In this document: one piece after another, positions 36,243 to 46,257 of the stretch | How positions within the stretch are numbered: position 1 is the first letter of the stretch | Layout of the letters: the number at the start of each line of letters is the position of its first letter | DNA from: Nitrospira tepida | GTDB lineage: Bacteria; Nitrospirota; Nitrospiria; Nitrospirales; Nitrospiraceae | Direction of reading: 5' to 3' | DNA: 64,000 nucleotides | Assembly: GCF_947241125.1 (NCBI RefSeq) | Contig: NZ_OX365700.1 | Coordinates: forward strand, 2,512,001 to 2,576,000 | Translations under genes and position numbers: made by a program | Notes under the pieces: model-generated | Told to the model about the DNA's origin: nothing | The model's input: only the letters and a program-made list of their open reading frames with translations | The model's database searches: none

Positions 36243-37061
36243 GTGCCCTCGTTCCCAAGCGTTTCTCAAACAGTTGCCAAACGTGTGCGGGCGCTCGTCC
36301 GAGACAAGTTCTCCCGCGACCAGGAACGTTGTTTCATAGTCAATACGACCAAACTGATCCTGGAACTCCTGAGACGCAAACAAGACCAAATCGACAGCCT
36401 CCTTGTTACGCCGGATTTCCTGACCAAGCACCAGGATATCCTTCTCGCCCCCCGAATTGTTCAGCCTTTTCGGCTGTATCACTGCCCTCAAGCAACCTTG
36501 GACCGCCTCTCCGACACCAGCACCGCCCAAGAGGCCCTCGCCATCGTCAAACAACCGACCTGGCCCAGGTTGGACAGTGCCAAGCGGCCATCTCTCCTGA
36601 CCGTGTATCTCGATTCTGTGCAAGACCCTACCAACGTCGGCACATTGATACGGTCCGCCGCAGGGTTTGGGCTCGATGCCGTGTGGCTCAGCCCCGGTTG
36701 CGCCGATGTCTTTAGTCCGAAGGTCGTTCGAGCCTCCGCCGGGACCATCCTAACCATTCCGACCTTTCGGGACGTCGATTTTTCCGCACTGGCCCCCTTC
36801 CCCCTCTCTTGCTTTGCCGCCGATTCAAACCCTCAAGGCGCCACTCCCTTGTCGGCCATCACCAGACGACCAGCAAAAACCATGCTGATGTTCGGCAACG
36901 AGAGTCAGGGTCTGTCGGACCGGCTCCTGCTGGCGGCCAATGTTCGCTTTTACATCCCGCTCCAAGAGGCCGTCGAATCCCTCAATGTGGCATCCGCCGC
37001 AGCCATCAGCCTTCACCACTTTTCTACGCTCCCCTTAGCGGACGTTCTGCCGGGCCGATAG
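36243..37061 (+). CDS. SpoU/TrmH-family RNA 2'-O-methyltransferase
   Basis: 272 residues. It has an N-terminal substrate-binding region (about 10-110) and a SPOUT domain with the three family motifs: YLDSVQDPTNVGTLIRSAAG (motif 1, Asn and Arg), MLMFGNESQGLS (motif 2, Gly-Asn-Glu), and YIPLQEAVESLNVASAAAI (motif 3). This is the layout of RlmB/TsnR-type 23S rRNA enzymes; the target nucleotide is unknown. The GTG at 36243 is preferred; an upstream frame would run through the hairpin and the previous gene. Confidence 0.88.
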   Translation: MPSFPSVSQTVAKRVRALVRDKFSRDQERCFIVNTTKLILELLRRKQDQIDSLLVTPDFLTKHQDILLAPRIVQPFRLYHCPQATLDRLSDTSTAQEALAIVKQPTWPRLDSAKRPSLLTVYLDSVQDPTNVGTLIRSAAGFGLDAVWLSPGCADVFSPKVVRASAGTILTIPTFRDVDFSALAPFPLSCFAADSNPQGATPLSAITRRPAKTMLMFGNESQGLSDRLLLAANVRFYIPLQEAVESLNVASAAAISLHHFSTLPLADVLPGR

Positions 37062-37091
37062 AGTGCTCCGCTCAACAGGGCCGGGTGATCT

Positions 37092-38195
37092 CTAATCGCC
37101 GAAGGCGTAACTCAGGCCGAAGATCGCCGTCGTATCTACGGTTTTTCGCCCTGGCGCCGGCTTGGTGTTGAAGCGCAAGTCGTATTCGAAGTTCAGCGCC
37201 AAATCACCGTAGACCTTGACCCGAATGCCTTGGTCCGCATTGAGGCGAAATCCTCCGTCCCTCGCAAGATCGCGAAACCCCTGGTGGTGATGAAAGAGGG
37301 TGACGTCCCCGCCCCGGAATTCCTGATACCACCGAACAAACCACATCGCCGACGGGACTACGGTGTCCGGGGACGTTGTGAAATTTTCATACACAAGGCT
37401 GGGGCCGGCTCCAACGGATAGGGAACGGGTCTGGCGATCGTAAAAATCATACCCAAGCGCCGCCGTGGCGGTGCTGCGGACGGCCAGGTTCTGAAATCGA
37501 TCATGCTCCAAGAGCTGCCCGCCCGAGAGAAACATCTGCCGCGTGAGGAGATAGTCGTACCTGCCCGAGGCAGCCCCATTCTGCGCGGTGAGTTCCCCAT
37601 TGGCCTCGCCCCGGTTCATTTTGCCGTCGAGCTGGAGCCGATGCCGGTCCTGCCGCAAGGTATAAGAGGCCGCGGCGTTCAGAGCCTGCGTGTTGGAATT
37701 GCCGCTGACCACATTGCCGCCGAGATTGATGTTGCCGCGGTGGTAGAGGTCGGAGACGTTGATGGCTTTGACGTCCGACAAGCGAATCGGCCCCTCCGCA
37801 TCCAGTTCGGTGACGATCACTCGGTCTCCATCTCGAAGACCGACTCCGTCCGGAATGGAAGAGGAAGCAAAAAAGGTCAGCGCCAAGGGGCGGTCGGACC
37901 GTACACTTTGGATATCACCCCAGCCGATCCGGATCTTGCCGGCAAAAGCCGTGTCGATTTCCAGTTGCTCGCTTTCCATTTTCAGAATCTTCCCGCTGAC
38001 ACGGTCTCCATTCTTCAGCAACACGACATCGGCGAATGCCGTAGCCGGGATCAGGATGAAGAACGGAAGAACGGCGAGCAGGATCAGATGTCGGCGGGAT
38101 CGGGGATGCTCGCGCACCTTCGCCACCCCCGATGCCGGACCCGGATCGTCGAGAGCAGCAGGTTTCAGTTCACCACCGCGATTCAATGAATCCAT
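37092..38195 (-). CDS. DUF481 outer-membrane beta-barrel protein
   Basis: Up to 367 residues. After a signal sequence (LILLAVLPFFILIPATAFA) comes a soluble part rich in DVVLLKNGDRVSGKILKMES, a motif common in this family, then a barrel of about 210 residues starting near NINLGGNVVSGNSNTQALNA. Related to YdiY-type salt-induced outer-membrane proteins; role unknown. The ATG at 38195 has AGGAG touching it, so a GTG at 38117 may be the true start. Confidence 0.78.
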   Translation of the reverse strand: MDSLNRGGELKPAALDDPGPASGVAKVREHPRSRRHLILLAVLPFFILIPATAFADVVLLKNGDRVSGKILKMESEQLEIDTAFAGKIRIGWGDIQSVRSDRPLALTFFASSSIPDGVGLRDGDRVIVTELDAEGPIRLSDVKAINVSDLYHRGNINLGGNVVSGNSNTQALNAAASYTLRQDRHRLQLDGKMNRGEANGELTAQNGAASGRYDYLLTRQMFLSGGQLLEHDRFQNLAVRSTATAALGYDFYDRQTRSLSVGAGPSLVYENFTTSPDTVVPSAMWFVRWYQEFRGGDVTLFHHHQGFRDLARDGGFRLNADQGIRVKVYGDLALNFEYDLRFNTKPAPGRKTVDTTAIFGLSYAFGD

Positions 38196-38375
38196 CTCCT
38201 GCCATCATGGAGCGGGCATCGCGCATCGACCACAGGGCCAACTGGAAACAGCATCGCCTGTGCAAAGGATGGTTGAGGCCAAAAGCCTGGAAGCAGGGCC
38301 ATGATAGGGTTCTGTGGAGAAATCGACGGCGGGAGAATTTCACGGAACGTTGCGGCCCAGGACCCCGTTGCTCAG

Positions 38376-39866
38376 TTAGTCCTTGCTCACCCGCTCGGGA
38401 CGGGAGACGGTGGACAGGTTCGCCTGAGTCGGAGCGACGTCATCAGGCGACCAGCCTCCCCCCACAGCTTTATACAACTGCACAACGGCGGTCAATTGAT
38501 TCCGTCTCGTTCTGGCCAGCGCAAGTTCCGCATCAAACAGCGTCCGCTGGGCCGTCAGGACGTCGAGATAGCTTGCGCGGCCCCCTCGATAGCGCAGATC
38601 GGCCATTTCGAGAGCCGACTGTAGCGAGAGGACCTGGGCTTCCTGCGCCTCCCGCTGTTGCCGGGACTTCTGGACCGCAATCAGCGCGTCCTCTACTTCC
38701 TTGAATGCCGTGACGACGGTCCTGTCATACTGTGCCGCCGCTTGTCTGGCTCGAGCTTCCGCCACCTTAACCTGGTAACCGAGAGCGGTCGCGTTCAGCA
38801 ACGGACCGGCGACGGAAACCCCGGCGGTCTGGGCGAAGGTCGCCCCGGGCGCAAAGCCGGACAACTGGGTGTTGGCCACCCCGAGCGCGCCCGTCAGAGA
38901 AAACTGTGGAAAGCGCAAGGCCTCGGCAACCCCGATCTGGGCCGTCGCCGAAACCCACTCCTGTTCGGCCTGCAGGATATCCGGCCGCCGCCGCAACAGA
39001 TCGGACGGTAAGCCCGCCGGGACTGCCGGCGGCAGGCTCTGCTCGGTGAGCCCAAGCCCGCGCGCGATGCGGGCGGGCTTCCGTCCCAGAAGCACACTAA
39101 ACTGATTCTCCTTTTGAACGACCTGGCGCTCAAGATCCGCCAATTGCGCCGCGGCATAGGCCCGTTCAGCCTCAAACCGGTCGAGATCAAGCTTGGGAAT
39201 CACCCCCTGCTCCAATTTGATTCGGGACAGCCTGACCGTGTCCTCCCAGGTCTTCAGGGTCCGCTTGGTAATTTCGACTTGAAGGTCCAGTTGGCGGAGG
39301 TCGAAGTAGGCCTCGGCGACATTGCCGACCAAGCTGAGCACGATGGCCCGTTTCGCCTCTTCGCGGGAGGCCAAGACCGCGTGCGCCGATTCGATCGACC
39401 GGCGGATACGTCCCCACAGGTCCAGCTCCCATTTCAGGCCTGCGAAGGCATTCGCATTCGAGAGCGTGCCTCCTTGCCCTACCTGGCTCGGGATCGTGAT
39501 CCCTCCCGTCCCTCCCGAGGGCAAGGCAAGCGTATCGCGTTCTGTCTTGAACACAAAGGCCCGCCCTTCGTATCCGAGCGACGGCGCCAGATCGAACCGA
39601 GCGATCACGAGCTGCGCCTGGACCTCTTCGACGCTGGCGACCGCCGTTCGAAGGTCCTGGTTCTCCTGTAACGCGGTCTGGATCAGCCGTTGGAGTTCCG
39701 GGTCCCTGAGCAACTCCCACCAGGGCAGGTTGGCGATCGATTCCGAGGTGGCGGGAGCCAGACGCCATTCATCCGCCTCGTGACTTTCCGGCCTGACATA
39801 ATCCGGACCCATTTTGCAGGCCGCCATGGGCATCACGAGCGCGAGTGCGACTAGCCATCGATTCAT
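38376..39866 (-). CDS. RND efflux outer-membrane factor (NodT/OprM family lipoprotein)
   Basis: Outer-membrane and periplasmic channel of the tripartite pump. 496 residues with a lipoprotein signal ending LVMPMAAC. There are two OEP repeats (residues about 65-255 and 285-480), with long helices (ELQRLIQTALQENQDLRTAV, AQLADLERQVVQKENQFSVL) and the family's SVAGPLLNATAL-like barrel stretch. Its start overlaps the RND gene stop (ATGA). Third gene of the operon. Confidence 0.93.
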   Translation of the reverse strand: MNRWLVALALVMPMAACKMGPDYVRPESHEADEWRLAPATSESIANLPWWELLRDPELQRLIQTALQENQDLRTAVASVEEVQAQLVIARFDLAPSLGYEGRAFVFKTERDTLALPSGGTGGITIPSQVGQGGTLSNANAFAGLKWELDLWGRIRRSIESAHAVLASREEAKRAIVLSLVGNVAEAYFDLRQLDLQVEITKRTLKTWEDTVRLSRIKLEQGVIPKLDLDRFEAERAYAAAQLADLERQVVQKENQFSVLLGRKPARIARGLGLTEQSLPPAVPAGLPSDLLRRRPDILQAEQEWVSATAQIGVAEALRFPQFSLTGALGVANTQLSGFAPGATFAQTAGVSVAGPLLNATALGYQVKVAEARARQAAAQYDRTVVTAFKEVEDALIAVQKSRQQREAQEAQVLSLQSALEMADLRYRGGRASYLDVLTAQRTLFDAELALARTRRNQLTAVVQLYKAVGGGWSPDDVAPTQANLSTVSRPERVSKD

Positions 39867-42800
39867 GTCAGGGCCCCTCCCTCGCTGCGCACGTGCGAGG
39901 AAAGCGGTTCCGACTGGGTAACCGACGCCGGCAGATATGTTCCATCGATCGAGCGCGGAGATTCCGGTGGCGTCGGATCCGGCGTTGTCCTGTCAGCACG
40001 GTGCGATAGCCGCTCCACCACGTAGAACGTCACCGGGATCAGAAAAATCGCAATCAGACTGGCGGCCAGCATCCCTCCGAGCACCGTGATGCCGATAATT
40101 ATCCGTGCGACGGCTCCCGCGCCTGACGACAACACCAAAGGCAGAATGCCGAAGATAAAGGCAAAGGCGGTCATGAGGATCGGACGCAGCCTGAGGCGGG
40201 CCCCGGTCAACGCGGCCTCAGCCAATGGCTGGCCTTTCTCATATTCGATCTTGGCAAATTCCACGATCAGGATGGCATTTTTCGCCGCCAGCCCAATGAG
40301 CATCACCAACCCGATCTGCGCAAAGACGTTGTTCTCAAGTCCCACCGCCCAGAGCGCAAAGAAGGCGCCGAACACCGCCACCGGCGTTCCGAGCAACACG
40401 CTGAAAGGAAGGGTCCAGCTTTCGTATTGGGCCGCCAGGATCAAAAACACGAACAGCAGGGAGAAGCCGAAAATGACGCTCGCGGGCACCCCTTCGGCGG
40501 CCAGCTTCTCTTGAAAAGACATCCCCATATAGTCGTAACCCATCTCGCGGGGCATGGTCTCTCTGAACACCTCCTCCAAGGCCTTCATCGCCTGGCCGGA
40601 ACTGTAGCCGCGCGCGGCCGAGACGAACATCTGCGCAGAGCGATAACCGTTGTACCGCATCGTGAACTCAGGACCCTGGGTCCGCTCCGTCGTCACGAGC
40701 GTGGAGAGCGGGACCATGTCGCCGTCCCCGTTGCGCACAAAAAATTGCCCGACGTTCTCGGCGCGCGTGCGAAATTCTCCTTCCGCTTGGACATACACCT
40801 GCCAGACCCGTCCAAAACGATTGAAGTAGTTCACCATCACCCCGCCCATGAAGGCCTGGAGGGTCTGATACACATCGCCCAGGTTCACTCCCTGCTTGAG
40901 GACCTTCTCGCGATCCACGCGGGCCATGATCTGCGGCACGGAGGGGATGAGGGTCGTGTTCACGGAAGCAATCTCAGGCCGTTGGCGGGCGGCTTCCATG
41001 AAGATCTTGGTCTGTTCGGCAAGAAACGCGATGTCCTGACCGGATCGGTCTTCCAGCACGAACGTGACGCCGCCCGATGTTCCGACGCCCGGAATCGCCG
41101 GAGGAGGGAAGGCGAGCGCCTGGGCTTCAGGCAATCGGCCTAATTCGCGGTTCAGGTGCTGAAAGATGCCCCTGAGTCCTTCCTCCGGCTTGGTCCGTTC
41201 ATCCCAAGGATCAAGGGTCACGAAGAAGAAAGCATTGTATGTCGTGGCCACCGTGCTGAGGAGACTGTACCCGACAATCACCGTCGCGTACTGGACGCCG
41301 GGGGTTTCCTTCAGAATACCCTCGACTGTCTTGGCGACGTCATTGGTGCGTTGAAGCGAGGAGGCAAACGGGAGCTGGACGTTCAAGTACAGGTACCCTT
41401 GGTCTTCCGTGGGAAGAAATCCGGCGGGCAAACGCCATCCGAGGAGACCGGCGGCGGCCGCAACCACGGCCAGGAACAGCATCGACCGACCGGCCTTGCG
41501 GATCAGATGCCCACAGAGCCCCACATAGCGATCGGTGGCCAGGCCAAACCAACGGTTGAACCAACCGAAAAACATCCCCAACGGTCCGCGAGCCGGCTGT
41601 TTCGGGCGCAGCAACAGCGCGGAGAGGGCGGGACTGAGGGTCAGGGCGTTGAAGGCGGAAATCACGACCGAGATGGCGATCGTCACGGCAAATTGCTGAT
41701 AGAGGCGGCCGGTGATGCCGGGAATGAAGGCTGTCGGCACGAACACCGCCGCAAGAATGAGTGCAATCGCAATCACCGGGCCTGACACCTCCTCCATGGC
41801 CTTGAGCGTGGCCTCCTTCGGAGACAGGCCGTGCTCGATGTGGTGCTCCACCGCTTCCACGACGACGATCGCGTCGTCCACCACAAGCCCGATCGCCAGC
41901 ACTAGTCCCAGGAGCGAGAGAGTGTTGACCGAGAACCCGAGCAGGGGAAACATCATGAACGTGCCGACCAATGAAACCGGCACGGCCAGCATCGGAATCA
42001 AGGTCGCGCGCCAGCCTTGCAGGAACACGAAGACCACGATCAACACCAGGATCAAGGCTTCCCAAAGGGTATGGACGATCTCCTTGATCCCTTCGCGGAC
42101 CGCGAGGGTCGTGTCCAGCGAAACGACATAGTCAAGGTCAGCAGGGAAGCGGGATTTAATTTCCTCCATCAGCCGCTTGGCGCGATCCACCGTGTCGATC
42201 GCGTTCGATCCGGGGAGTTGATAGATCGCGACCAGCGCCGCCGGTTTTCCGTTCAGCCGATTGATGATGTTGTACGATTGCGCGCCGAGCTCCACCCGGG
42301 CCACATCCTTGAGCCGGACAATGGAGCCGTCCGGAGCGGCTCTGACGACAATGTTCCCGAATTCCTCCGGGCTCGCGAGACGGCCCTGCGCCCGGACTGA
42401 ATAGGTGAATTCCTGACCTGGGGGGACCGGTTCGGCGCCGACCTGACCGGCCGGGTTCACCGTGTTCTGCTTCTTGATCGCGTCCAGGATCTCGGTCACG
42501 GTCATCCCGAGTTTGGCCAGAACGTCGGGGTGCACCCAAAACCGCATCGCATACTGGCCGGCGCCGAAGATCTGCACCTGGCCGACGCCCGGCACGCGCG
42601 CCATGGGATCGTTGATGTTCACATAGGCATAATTTGCCAGCCAAATATCGTCGTAGGCGCCGTTAGGGGAGTAGAGCGAGAACAACGCCAGGGGACTCGT
42701 GGTCGATTTGTTGATCGTCACGCCGTAATTTCGAACCTCGGTCGGCAACTGGGATTCGGCCTGCGTGTAGCGCATCTGGGTCAGGATCTGATCGTCGTTC

Positions 42801-43099
42801 GGCTTCGTGTTGATGTCGAAATCCACGCGGAGGTTCATCTGCCCGTTGCCGGCGTTGACCGAATACATATAGATCATGTTGTCCACGCCGCTCATCTTTT
42901 GCTCGATCGGGGTGGCCACAGACTGCTCGAGCGTGACGGAGTCCGCCCCCACGTACGTCGCGCTCAAGTTGATTTCAGGCGGAGCAATGTTGGGAAACAG
43001 CGCCACGGGGAGCTGGACCATGGCGACGATGCCCAGGATCGTCATGATGATCGAGATGACCATCGCGACGATTGGACGATTGATGAAAAATCTGGCCAT
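39863..43099 (-). CDS. RND multidrug efflux pump, AcrB/MexB (HAE1) family
   Basis: Proton-driven inner-membrane transporter of the tripartite pump, 1078 residues. It starts MARFFINRPIVAMVISIIMT and has the large periplasmic loops after TM1 and TM7. TM4 carries the proton-relay pair in GLVVDDAIVVVEAVEHH (the two Asp). There are also VARVELGAQSYN and FFFVTLDPWDERT in the porter domains. The start at 43099 follows AGGTGGGCGG; a GTG four codons upstream is possible. The substrate is not predictable, though HAE1 pumps usually move amphiphilic drugs or lipids. Confidence 0.96.
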   Translation of the reverse strand: MARFFINRPIVAMVISIIMTILGIVAMVQLPVALFPNIAPPEINLSATYVGADSVTLEQSVATPIEQKMSGVDNMIYMYSVNAGNGQMNLRVDFDINTKPNDDQILTQMRYTQAESQLPTEVRNYGVTINKSTTSPLALFSLYSPNGAYDDIWLANYAYVNINDPMARVPGVGQVQIFGAGQYAMRFWVHPDVLAKLGMTVTEILDAIKKQNTVNPAGQVGAEPVPPGQEFTYSVRAQGRLASPEEFGNIVVRAAPDGSIVRLKDVARVELGAQSYNIINRLNGKPAALVAIYQLPGSNAIDTVDRAKRLMEEIKSRFPADLDYVVSLDTTLAVREGIKEIVHTLWEALILVLIVVFVFLQGWRATLIPMLAVPVSLVGTFMMFPLLGFSVNTLSLLGLVLAIGLVVDDAIVVVEAVEHHIEHGLSPKEATLKAMEEVSGPVIAIALILAAVFVPTAFIPGITGRLYQQFAVTIAISVVISAFNALTLSPALSALLLRPKQPARGPLGMFFGWFNRWFGLATDRYVGLCGHLIRKAGRSMLFLAVVAAAAGLLGWRLPAGFLPTEDQGYLYLNVQLPFASSLQRTNDVAKTVEGILKETPGVQYATVIVGYSLLSTVATTYNAFFFVTLDPWDERTKPEEGLRGIFQHLNRELGRLPEAQALAFPPPAIPGVGTSGGVTFVLEDRSGQDIAFLAEQTKIFMEAARQRPEIASVNTTLIPSVPQIMARVDREKVLKQGVNLGDVYQTLQAFMGGVMVNYFNRFGRVWQVYVQAEGEFRTRAENVGQFFVRNGDGDMVPLSTLVTTERTQGPEFTMRYNGYRSAQMFVSAARGYSSGQAMKALEEVFRETMPREMGYDYMGMSFQEKLAAEGVPASVIFGFSLLFVFLILAAQYESWTLPFSVLLGTPVAVFGAFFALWAVGLENNVFAQIGLVMLIGLAAKNAILIVEFAKIEYEKGQPLAEAALTGARLRLRPILMTAFAFIFGILPLVLSSGAGAVARIIIGITVLGGMLAASLIAIFLIPVTFYVVERLSHRADRTTPDPTPPESPRSIDGTYLPASVTQSEPLSSHVRSEGGALT

Positions 43100-43116
43100 C
43101 GGGCCGCCCACCTGCC

Positions 43117-44295
43117 TTACGACGATTCGGCGGACTTGGGGGTCACAGTCATCCCGGCCTTGACCTTCTGGACTCCCTCGACAATGACCTGCTCGCCGGG
43201 CTTGAGCCCTTCAATAATGATCCAGCGGCTGCCGATCCGTTCTCCGACCTTGACCGTTCGGACTTCCACTTGGTTATTGGACCCGACGACCGCCACCTGG
43301 TAGTCTCCCTGCAATTCCGTCACGGCCCGCTGCGGGACCAGGAGCGCGCCCTTTTTCGTCTGAATGGGCGCGCGCACCCGGGCGAAGAGCCCGGGACGCA
43401 GCAGATTGCCCGGATTGGGGAAGGTGGCCGCCACCCGGATCGTTCCCGTTTTCACGTCGACTTGACGATCGACGAGCAGATAGCTGCCCTTATGCGGGTA
43501 GACGGCGCTGTCCGCCAGAATCAGTTCAAGTCCGTCGTCCTGCGATCGAGCCTGCGCTTGGTACTTAGCCTGAACCTTGCTGGCGGCCTTGAGATATTCC
43601 TGTTCGCTGATAGGAAAGTAAACGCGGATCGGATCCACAGTCGAAATCGAGGTCAGCACGCCCGTACTGGGGCCGACCAGATCGCCGACCTGCGCCTTGG
43701 CAATGCCGGTGACCCCATCGATCGGCGCTTCAATCCTGGTAAAGTCCAAGTTGAGTTGGGCCTGCAGGACGGAGGCCTTGGCCGAAGCCACCGATCCTTT
43801 TGCGGCCTCGTAAGCTTGGATCGAATCGTCCAACTCCTTTTGGCTGATGGCCTTGGCCGCGGCGAGCGGCCGGTCCCGCTTGACGTCCAACTCGGTTTTG
43901 ACGAGTTGCGCCTGCGCCCGGCTGAGTTGGCCTTTCGCCTCTGCAAGCGCGGCTTGAAAGGGACGGGAGTCAATTTCGAAAAGCAGGTGACCTTTCTTGA
44001 CAAACGCGCCTTCCTCAAAGGTGCGCCTGACGAGGTAGCCGGTCACCCGTGCCTGGATCGTCGCATTGACCAGCCCGTCCGTCGTGCCCACCCATTCGCC
44101 GTAAAGCGGAACGTCCTCTTGGGAGACGTGAGCGACCCGCACCTCCGGCGGGGTTGGCGCCGGCCGCGAGGTCGCCTCGTCCTTGCAGGCGGCGAGAGTG
44201 CTGAGCCACAGGCCACAGATTGCGATGACGCGGATGGTGACGGAGGGATGCAAGCTGGACCACGAGCGCAATTCGGAGCGAAGATTCGGTGGCAT
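43117..44295 (-). CDS. RND efflux membrane-fusion protein (AcrA/MexA family lipoprotein)
   Basis: Periplasmic adaptor linking pump and outer-membrane channel, about 392 residues. Lipobox LSTLAAC near residue 36, barrel-sandwich strand pair (VNATIQARVTGYLVRRTFEE), a coiled coil (AEAKGQLSRAQAQLVKTELD), then lipoyl and beta-barrel regions (RIEAPIDGVTGIAKAQVGDL, GLFARVRAPIQTKKGALLVP). First gene of the operon. ATG 44295 is used; 44313, 44316 or 44328 are possible. A promoter at 44363-44392 rules out the longest frame. Confidence 0.92.
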   Translation of the reverse strand: MPPNLRSELRSWSSLHPSVTIRVIAICGLWLSTLAACKDEATSRPAPTPPEVRVAHVSQEDVPLYGEWVGTTDGLVNATIQARVTGYLVRRTFEEGAFVKKGHLLFEIDSRPFQAALAEAKGQLSRAQAQLVKTELDVKRDRPLAAAKAISQKELDDSIQAYEAAKGSVASAKASVLQAQLNLDFTRIEAPIDGVTGIAKAQVGDLVGPSTGVLTSISTVDPIRVYFPISEQEYLKAASKVQAKYQAQARSQDDGLELILADSAVYPHKGSYLLVDRQVDVKTGTIRVAATFPNPGNLLRPGLFARVRAPIQTKKGALLVPQRAVTELQGDYQVAVVGSNNQVEVRTVKVGERIGSRWIIIEGLKPGEQVIVEGVQKVKAGMTVTPKSAESS

Positions 44296-44362
44296 GGTTG
44301 CTGAGCTACTCATCATGCATGGCGACATGGACCACCAATGTCTCCGATCGGCGGGCGCGCAC

Positions 44363-44392
44363 ATTATAGACAGTACTTAGTCGGGATTCCAA
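44363..44392 (-). promoter_or_regulatory. Putative sigma-70 promoter of the RND operon
   Basis: On the minus strand TTGGAA (44387-44392), 18-base spacer and a perfect TATAAT (44363-44368). It would start transcription near 44356, just ahead of the plausible start codons of the adaptor gene. Confidence 0.6.
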
Positions 44393-44504
44393 CCTCAACC
44401 CGGACTGGATGAGGGTATCAGGTCAGCGTCATCCGACAACGGGAGCGCCATTGAAAAGGAAGCAATAATCGAACCGCCTGTTGCCCAGACTGTTCATCAT
44501 GAGG

Positions 44505-45965
44505 TTAGTGAGACTTCTGCGGAGGCAACGGGGACATCGACGCCGGCGCCAATAATGACGAGGGAAGCTTGCCGCCGAGATCCTGAACCAGCCGGCGAAA
44601 GTCTTCGGATTGATAGAGCAGTCGGGCGGCGACTTCGCGGAGACGGTCGATCTGTTCCTCCGATAGATCGAAACTGGTCGGGAAGTTGAGAAACGTTTCC
44701 TGCTCTTTGTAGTCCGAGAGCGCGCTGAAGGCGACTTCCGCGGCATAAAACTCGATCGGCTCTTGATCCGGCGCAGTCTCCTGCCGATGAACGGACCAGC
44801 CCTTGACCATCCGTCGGAGGAGTTCCATCGATTCGAAATTGTAGCTGTTGATCATGGCCGAGAATGACACATCGCTGATATTGTCCAGGCCGGGCGTTTC
44901 TTCCAGCAAACTCCAATAGCGAGTAGACCGTTTCGTCTCGGCGTTGACTATGATAAAGGCCACCCGCTTGACGTGTTCAATCCCTCGCTGCTTGAACGCG
45001 CGGGAAGGATCGCCGCTCGCGATCAAGAAGTCCAAGTATCCTCGCACCCCGAGGTTATCGCTGATGCCGCCGTCAACCAGATGGATGTAGGGTTTGCCTT
45101 CCCAATCTTGGTACGAACGCAACTGTCTCGCCAAGCGATAGGCACGACTCGTGATGTCCCGTCTCCCAAGAGCCTCCGTCATCCAGGGTTCTTCCTGATA
45201 CCCACATTGACCCGCATAATTGCGGATGGTGATGGCGGTGAACGGACCGGGAAGGGAAGCCGAAGCCGCCACCGCTCGGGCCAGAGGAAACCGCGAGAGG
45301 TCGGAACAAATTAACCCGAATTGAAGCCGCGAAAACGAAAAATAGTGGCCGTCCACGATATCGGTGGCTTGGATAAAGAGGTCCGGTCCTCTTTGGGAAT
45401 CGAGATCCTTGTAGGTGGCTCCGTGAAACAGCAGATCATCAAAATATTCCGCCTCGAGATCGGTCCGGCTGAAATACACGGATGCCAACCGCCATAGATT
45501 GATCGGGTTCAGCAGCCTTCCAACCAGACCCCAGGTGACATTCCGGCTGAGAAACTGGTGACGAAAGTCCGTGAAGATCCGTTCGCCGCGAAGGGCTAGA
45601 GAGGCGGCCGTCACGCTCCCGCCTGAGACACCCGTGACGATGTCTATCTCGTCGAAGAGGCGATGCGTGAGTCGCGTCTCGGGAAGGGCAGGCCTACGGG
45701 GCGGCGCCGGAACCTCGACTCGGGCCATGGCTTCGAGCACCCCATAGGCCAACGCGGCGGCACGGGTCCCTCCGCCGGAAAAGGATACGACCAAGAGGAG
45801 TTCATCGGATCGATTGGGAGAGCTGATCGACGGGTGGGCCGGCTCATAGCGCTCAAGCTTCGGGTTCACCGGATAGTGGGCGCAGCCGGTCTCGAACAGG
45901 AGGATGACCGCGAGGATGGTTATCCGAACCCATGACGTTTTGGGAAGGGACGAGAACGACGGCAC
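44505..45965 (-). CDS. Patatin-like phospholipase, lipoprotein
   Basis: 486-residue lipid acyl hydrolase with a lipoprotein signal (ILAVILLFETGC), so it is probably in the periplasm or outer membrane. Catalytic features are intact: oxyanion loop VSFSGGGTRAAALAYG, nucleophile elbow GVSGGSV (G-x-S-x-G), and the Asp of the dyad in LVDGGISDNLG. The GTG start at 45965 follows AGAGGTCC. Its promoter region carries the CTGTCA-N4-TGACAG dyad with a TAGAAT placed 23 bases away on the minus strand, tying this gene to the regulon described at 46032. Role inferred: membrane lipid turnover under stress. Confidence 0.9.
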   Translation of the reverse strand: MPSFSSLPKTSWVRITILAVILLFETGCAHYPVNPKLERYEPAHPSISSPNRSDELLLVVSFSGGGTRAAALAYGVLEAMARVEVPAPPRRPALPETRLTHRLFDEIDIVTGVSGGSVTAASLALRGERIFTDFRHQFLSRNVTWGLVGRLLNPINLWRLASVYFSRTDLEAEYFDDLLFHGATYKDLDSQRGPDLFIQATDIVDGHYFSFSRLQFGLICSDLSRFPLARAVAASASLPGPFTAITIRNYAGQCGYQEEPWMTEALGRRDITSRAYRLARQLRSYQDWEGKPYIHLVDGGISDNLGVRGYLDFLIASGDPSRAFKQRGIEHVKRVAFIIVNAETKRSTRYWSLLEETPGLDNISDVSFSAMINSYNFESMELLRRMVKGWSVHRQETAPDQEPIEFYAAEVAFSALSDYKEQETFLNFPTSFDLSEEQIDRLREVAARLLYQSEDFRRLVQDLGGKLPSSLLAPASMSPLPPQKSH

Positions 45966-46031
45966 AGGTCTGGACCTCTTAGGGACATCACGAGAACCGT
46001 GACTCGATAGCGCCGACTTGAGAATAGAGCC

Positions 46032-46076
46032 ATTCTAGGGTGAGCGTCCTCCTCGTCATACTGTCAGAATTGACAG
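46032..46076 (-). promoter_or_regulatory. Composite promoter 1: dyad CTGTCA-N4-TGACAG, 23 bases, TAGAAT (patatin)
   Basis: The dyad is 46061-46076. Read on the minus strand, the -10-like TAGAAT is at 46037-46032, exactly 23 bases past the dyad, and no -35 is present. It would start transcription near 46025, 60 bases before the patatin start. On the plus strand the matching position reads GGTCCT, so the antiporter gene is not the target by this rule. Confidence 0.75.
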
Positions 46077-46257
46077 ATCTGGTTGCAGCGACCATCCGAG
46101 GTCCTGTGTGAATCTCGCCGATCAACCGGGCGGTGTCGCGGTTCGCGTCATCTGTTCGGCCTCGAATGCGCGGGAACGACGGTATCGGCGCAGTTCATCG
46201 GTCCCTTCACATTCGCGGATTGGCCGCGTATCCTGTCACCCCTCGCGGGGGGTTCCG

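Noticed and set aside
46061-46257. Treating the first dyad as the antiporter's operator
   Set aside because: The plus-strand hexamer at the required spacing is GGTCCT. The minus strand has TAGAAT, pointing to the patatin gene.
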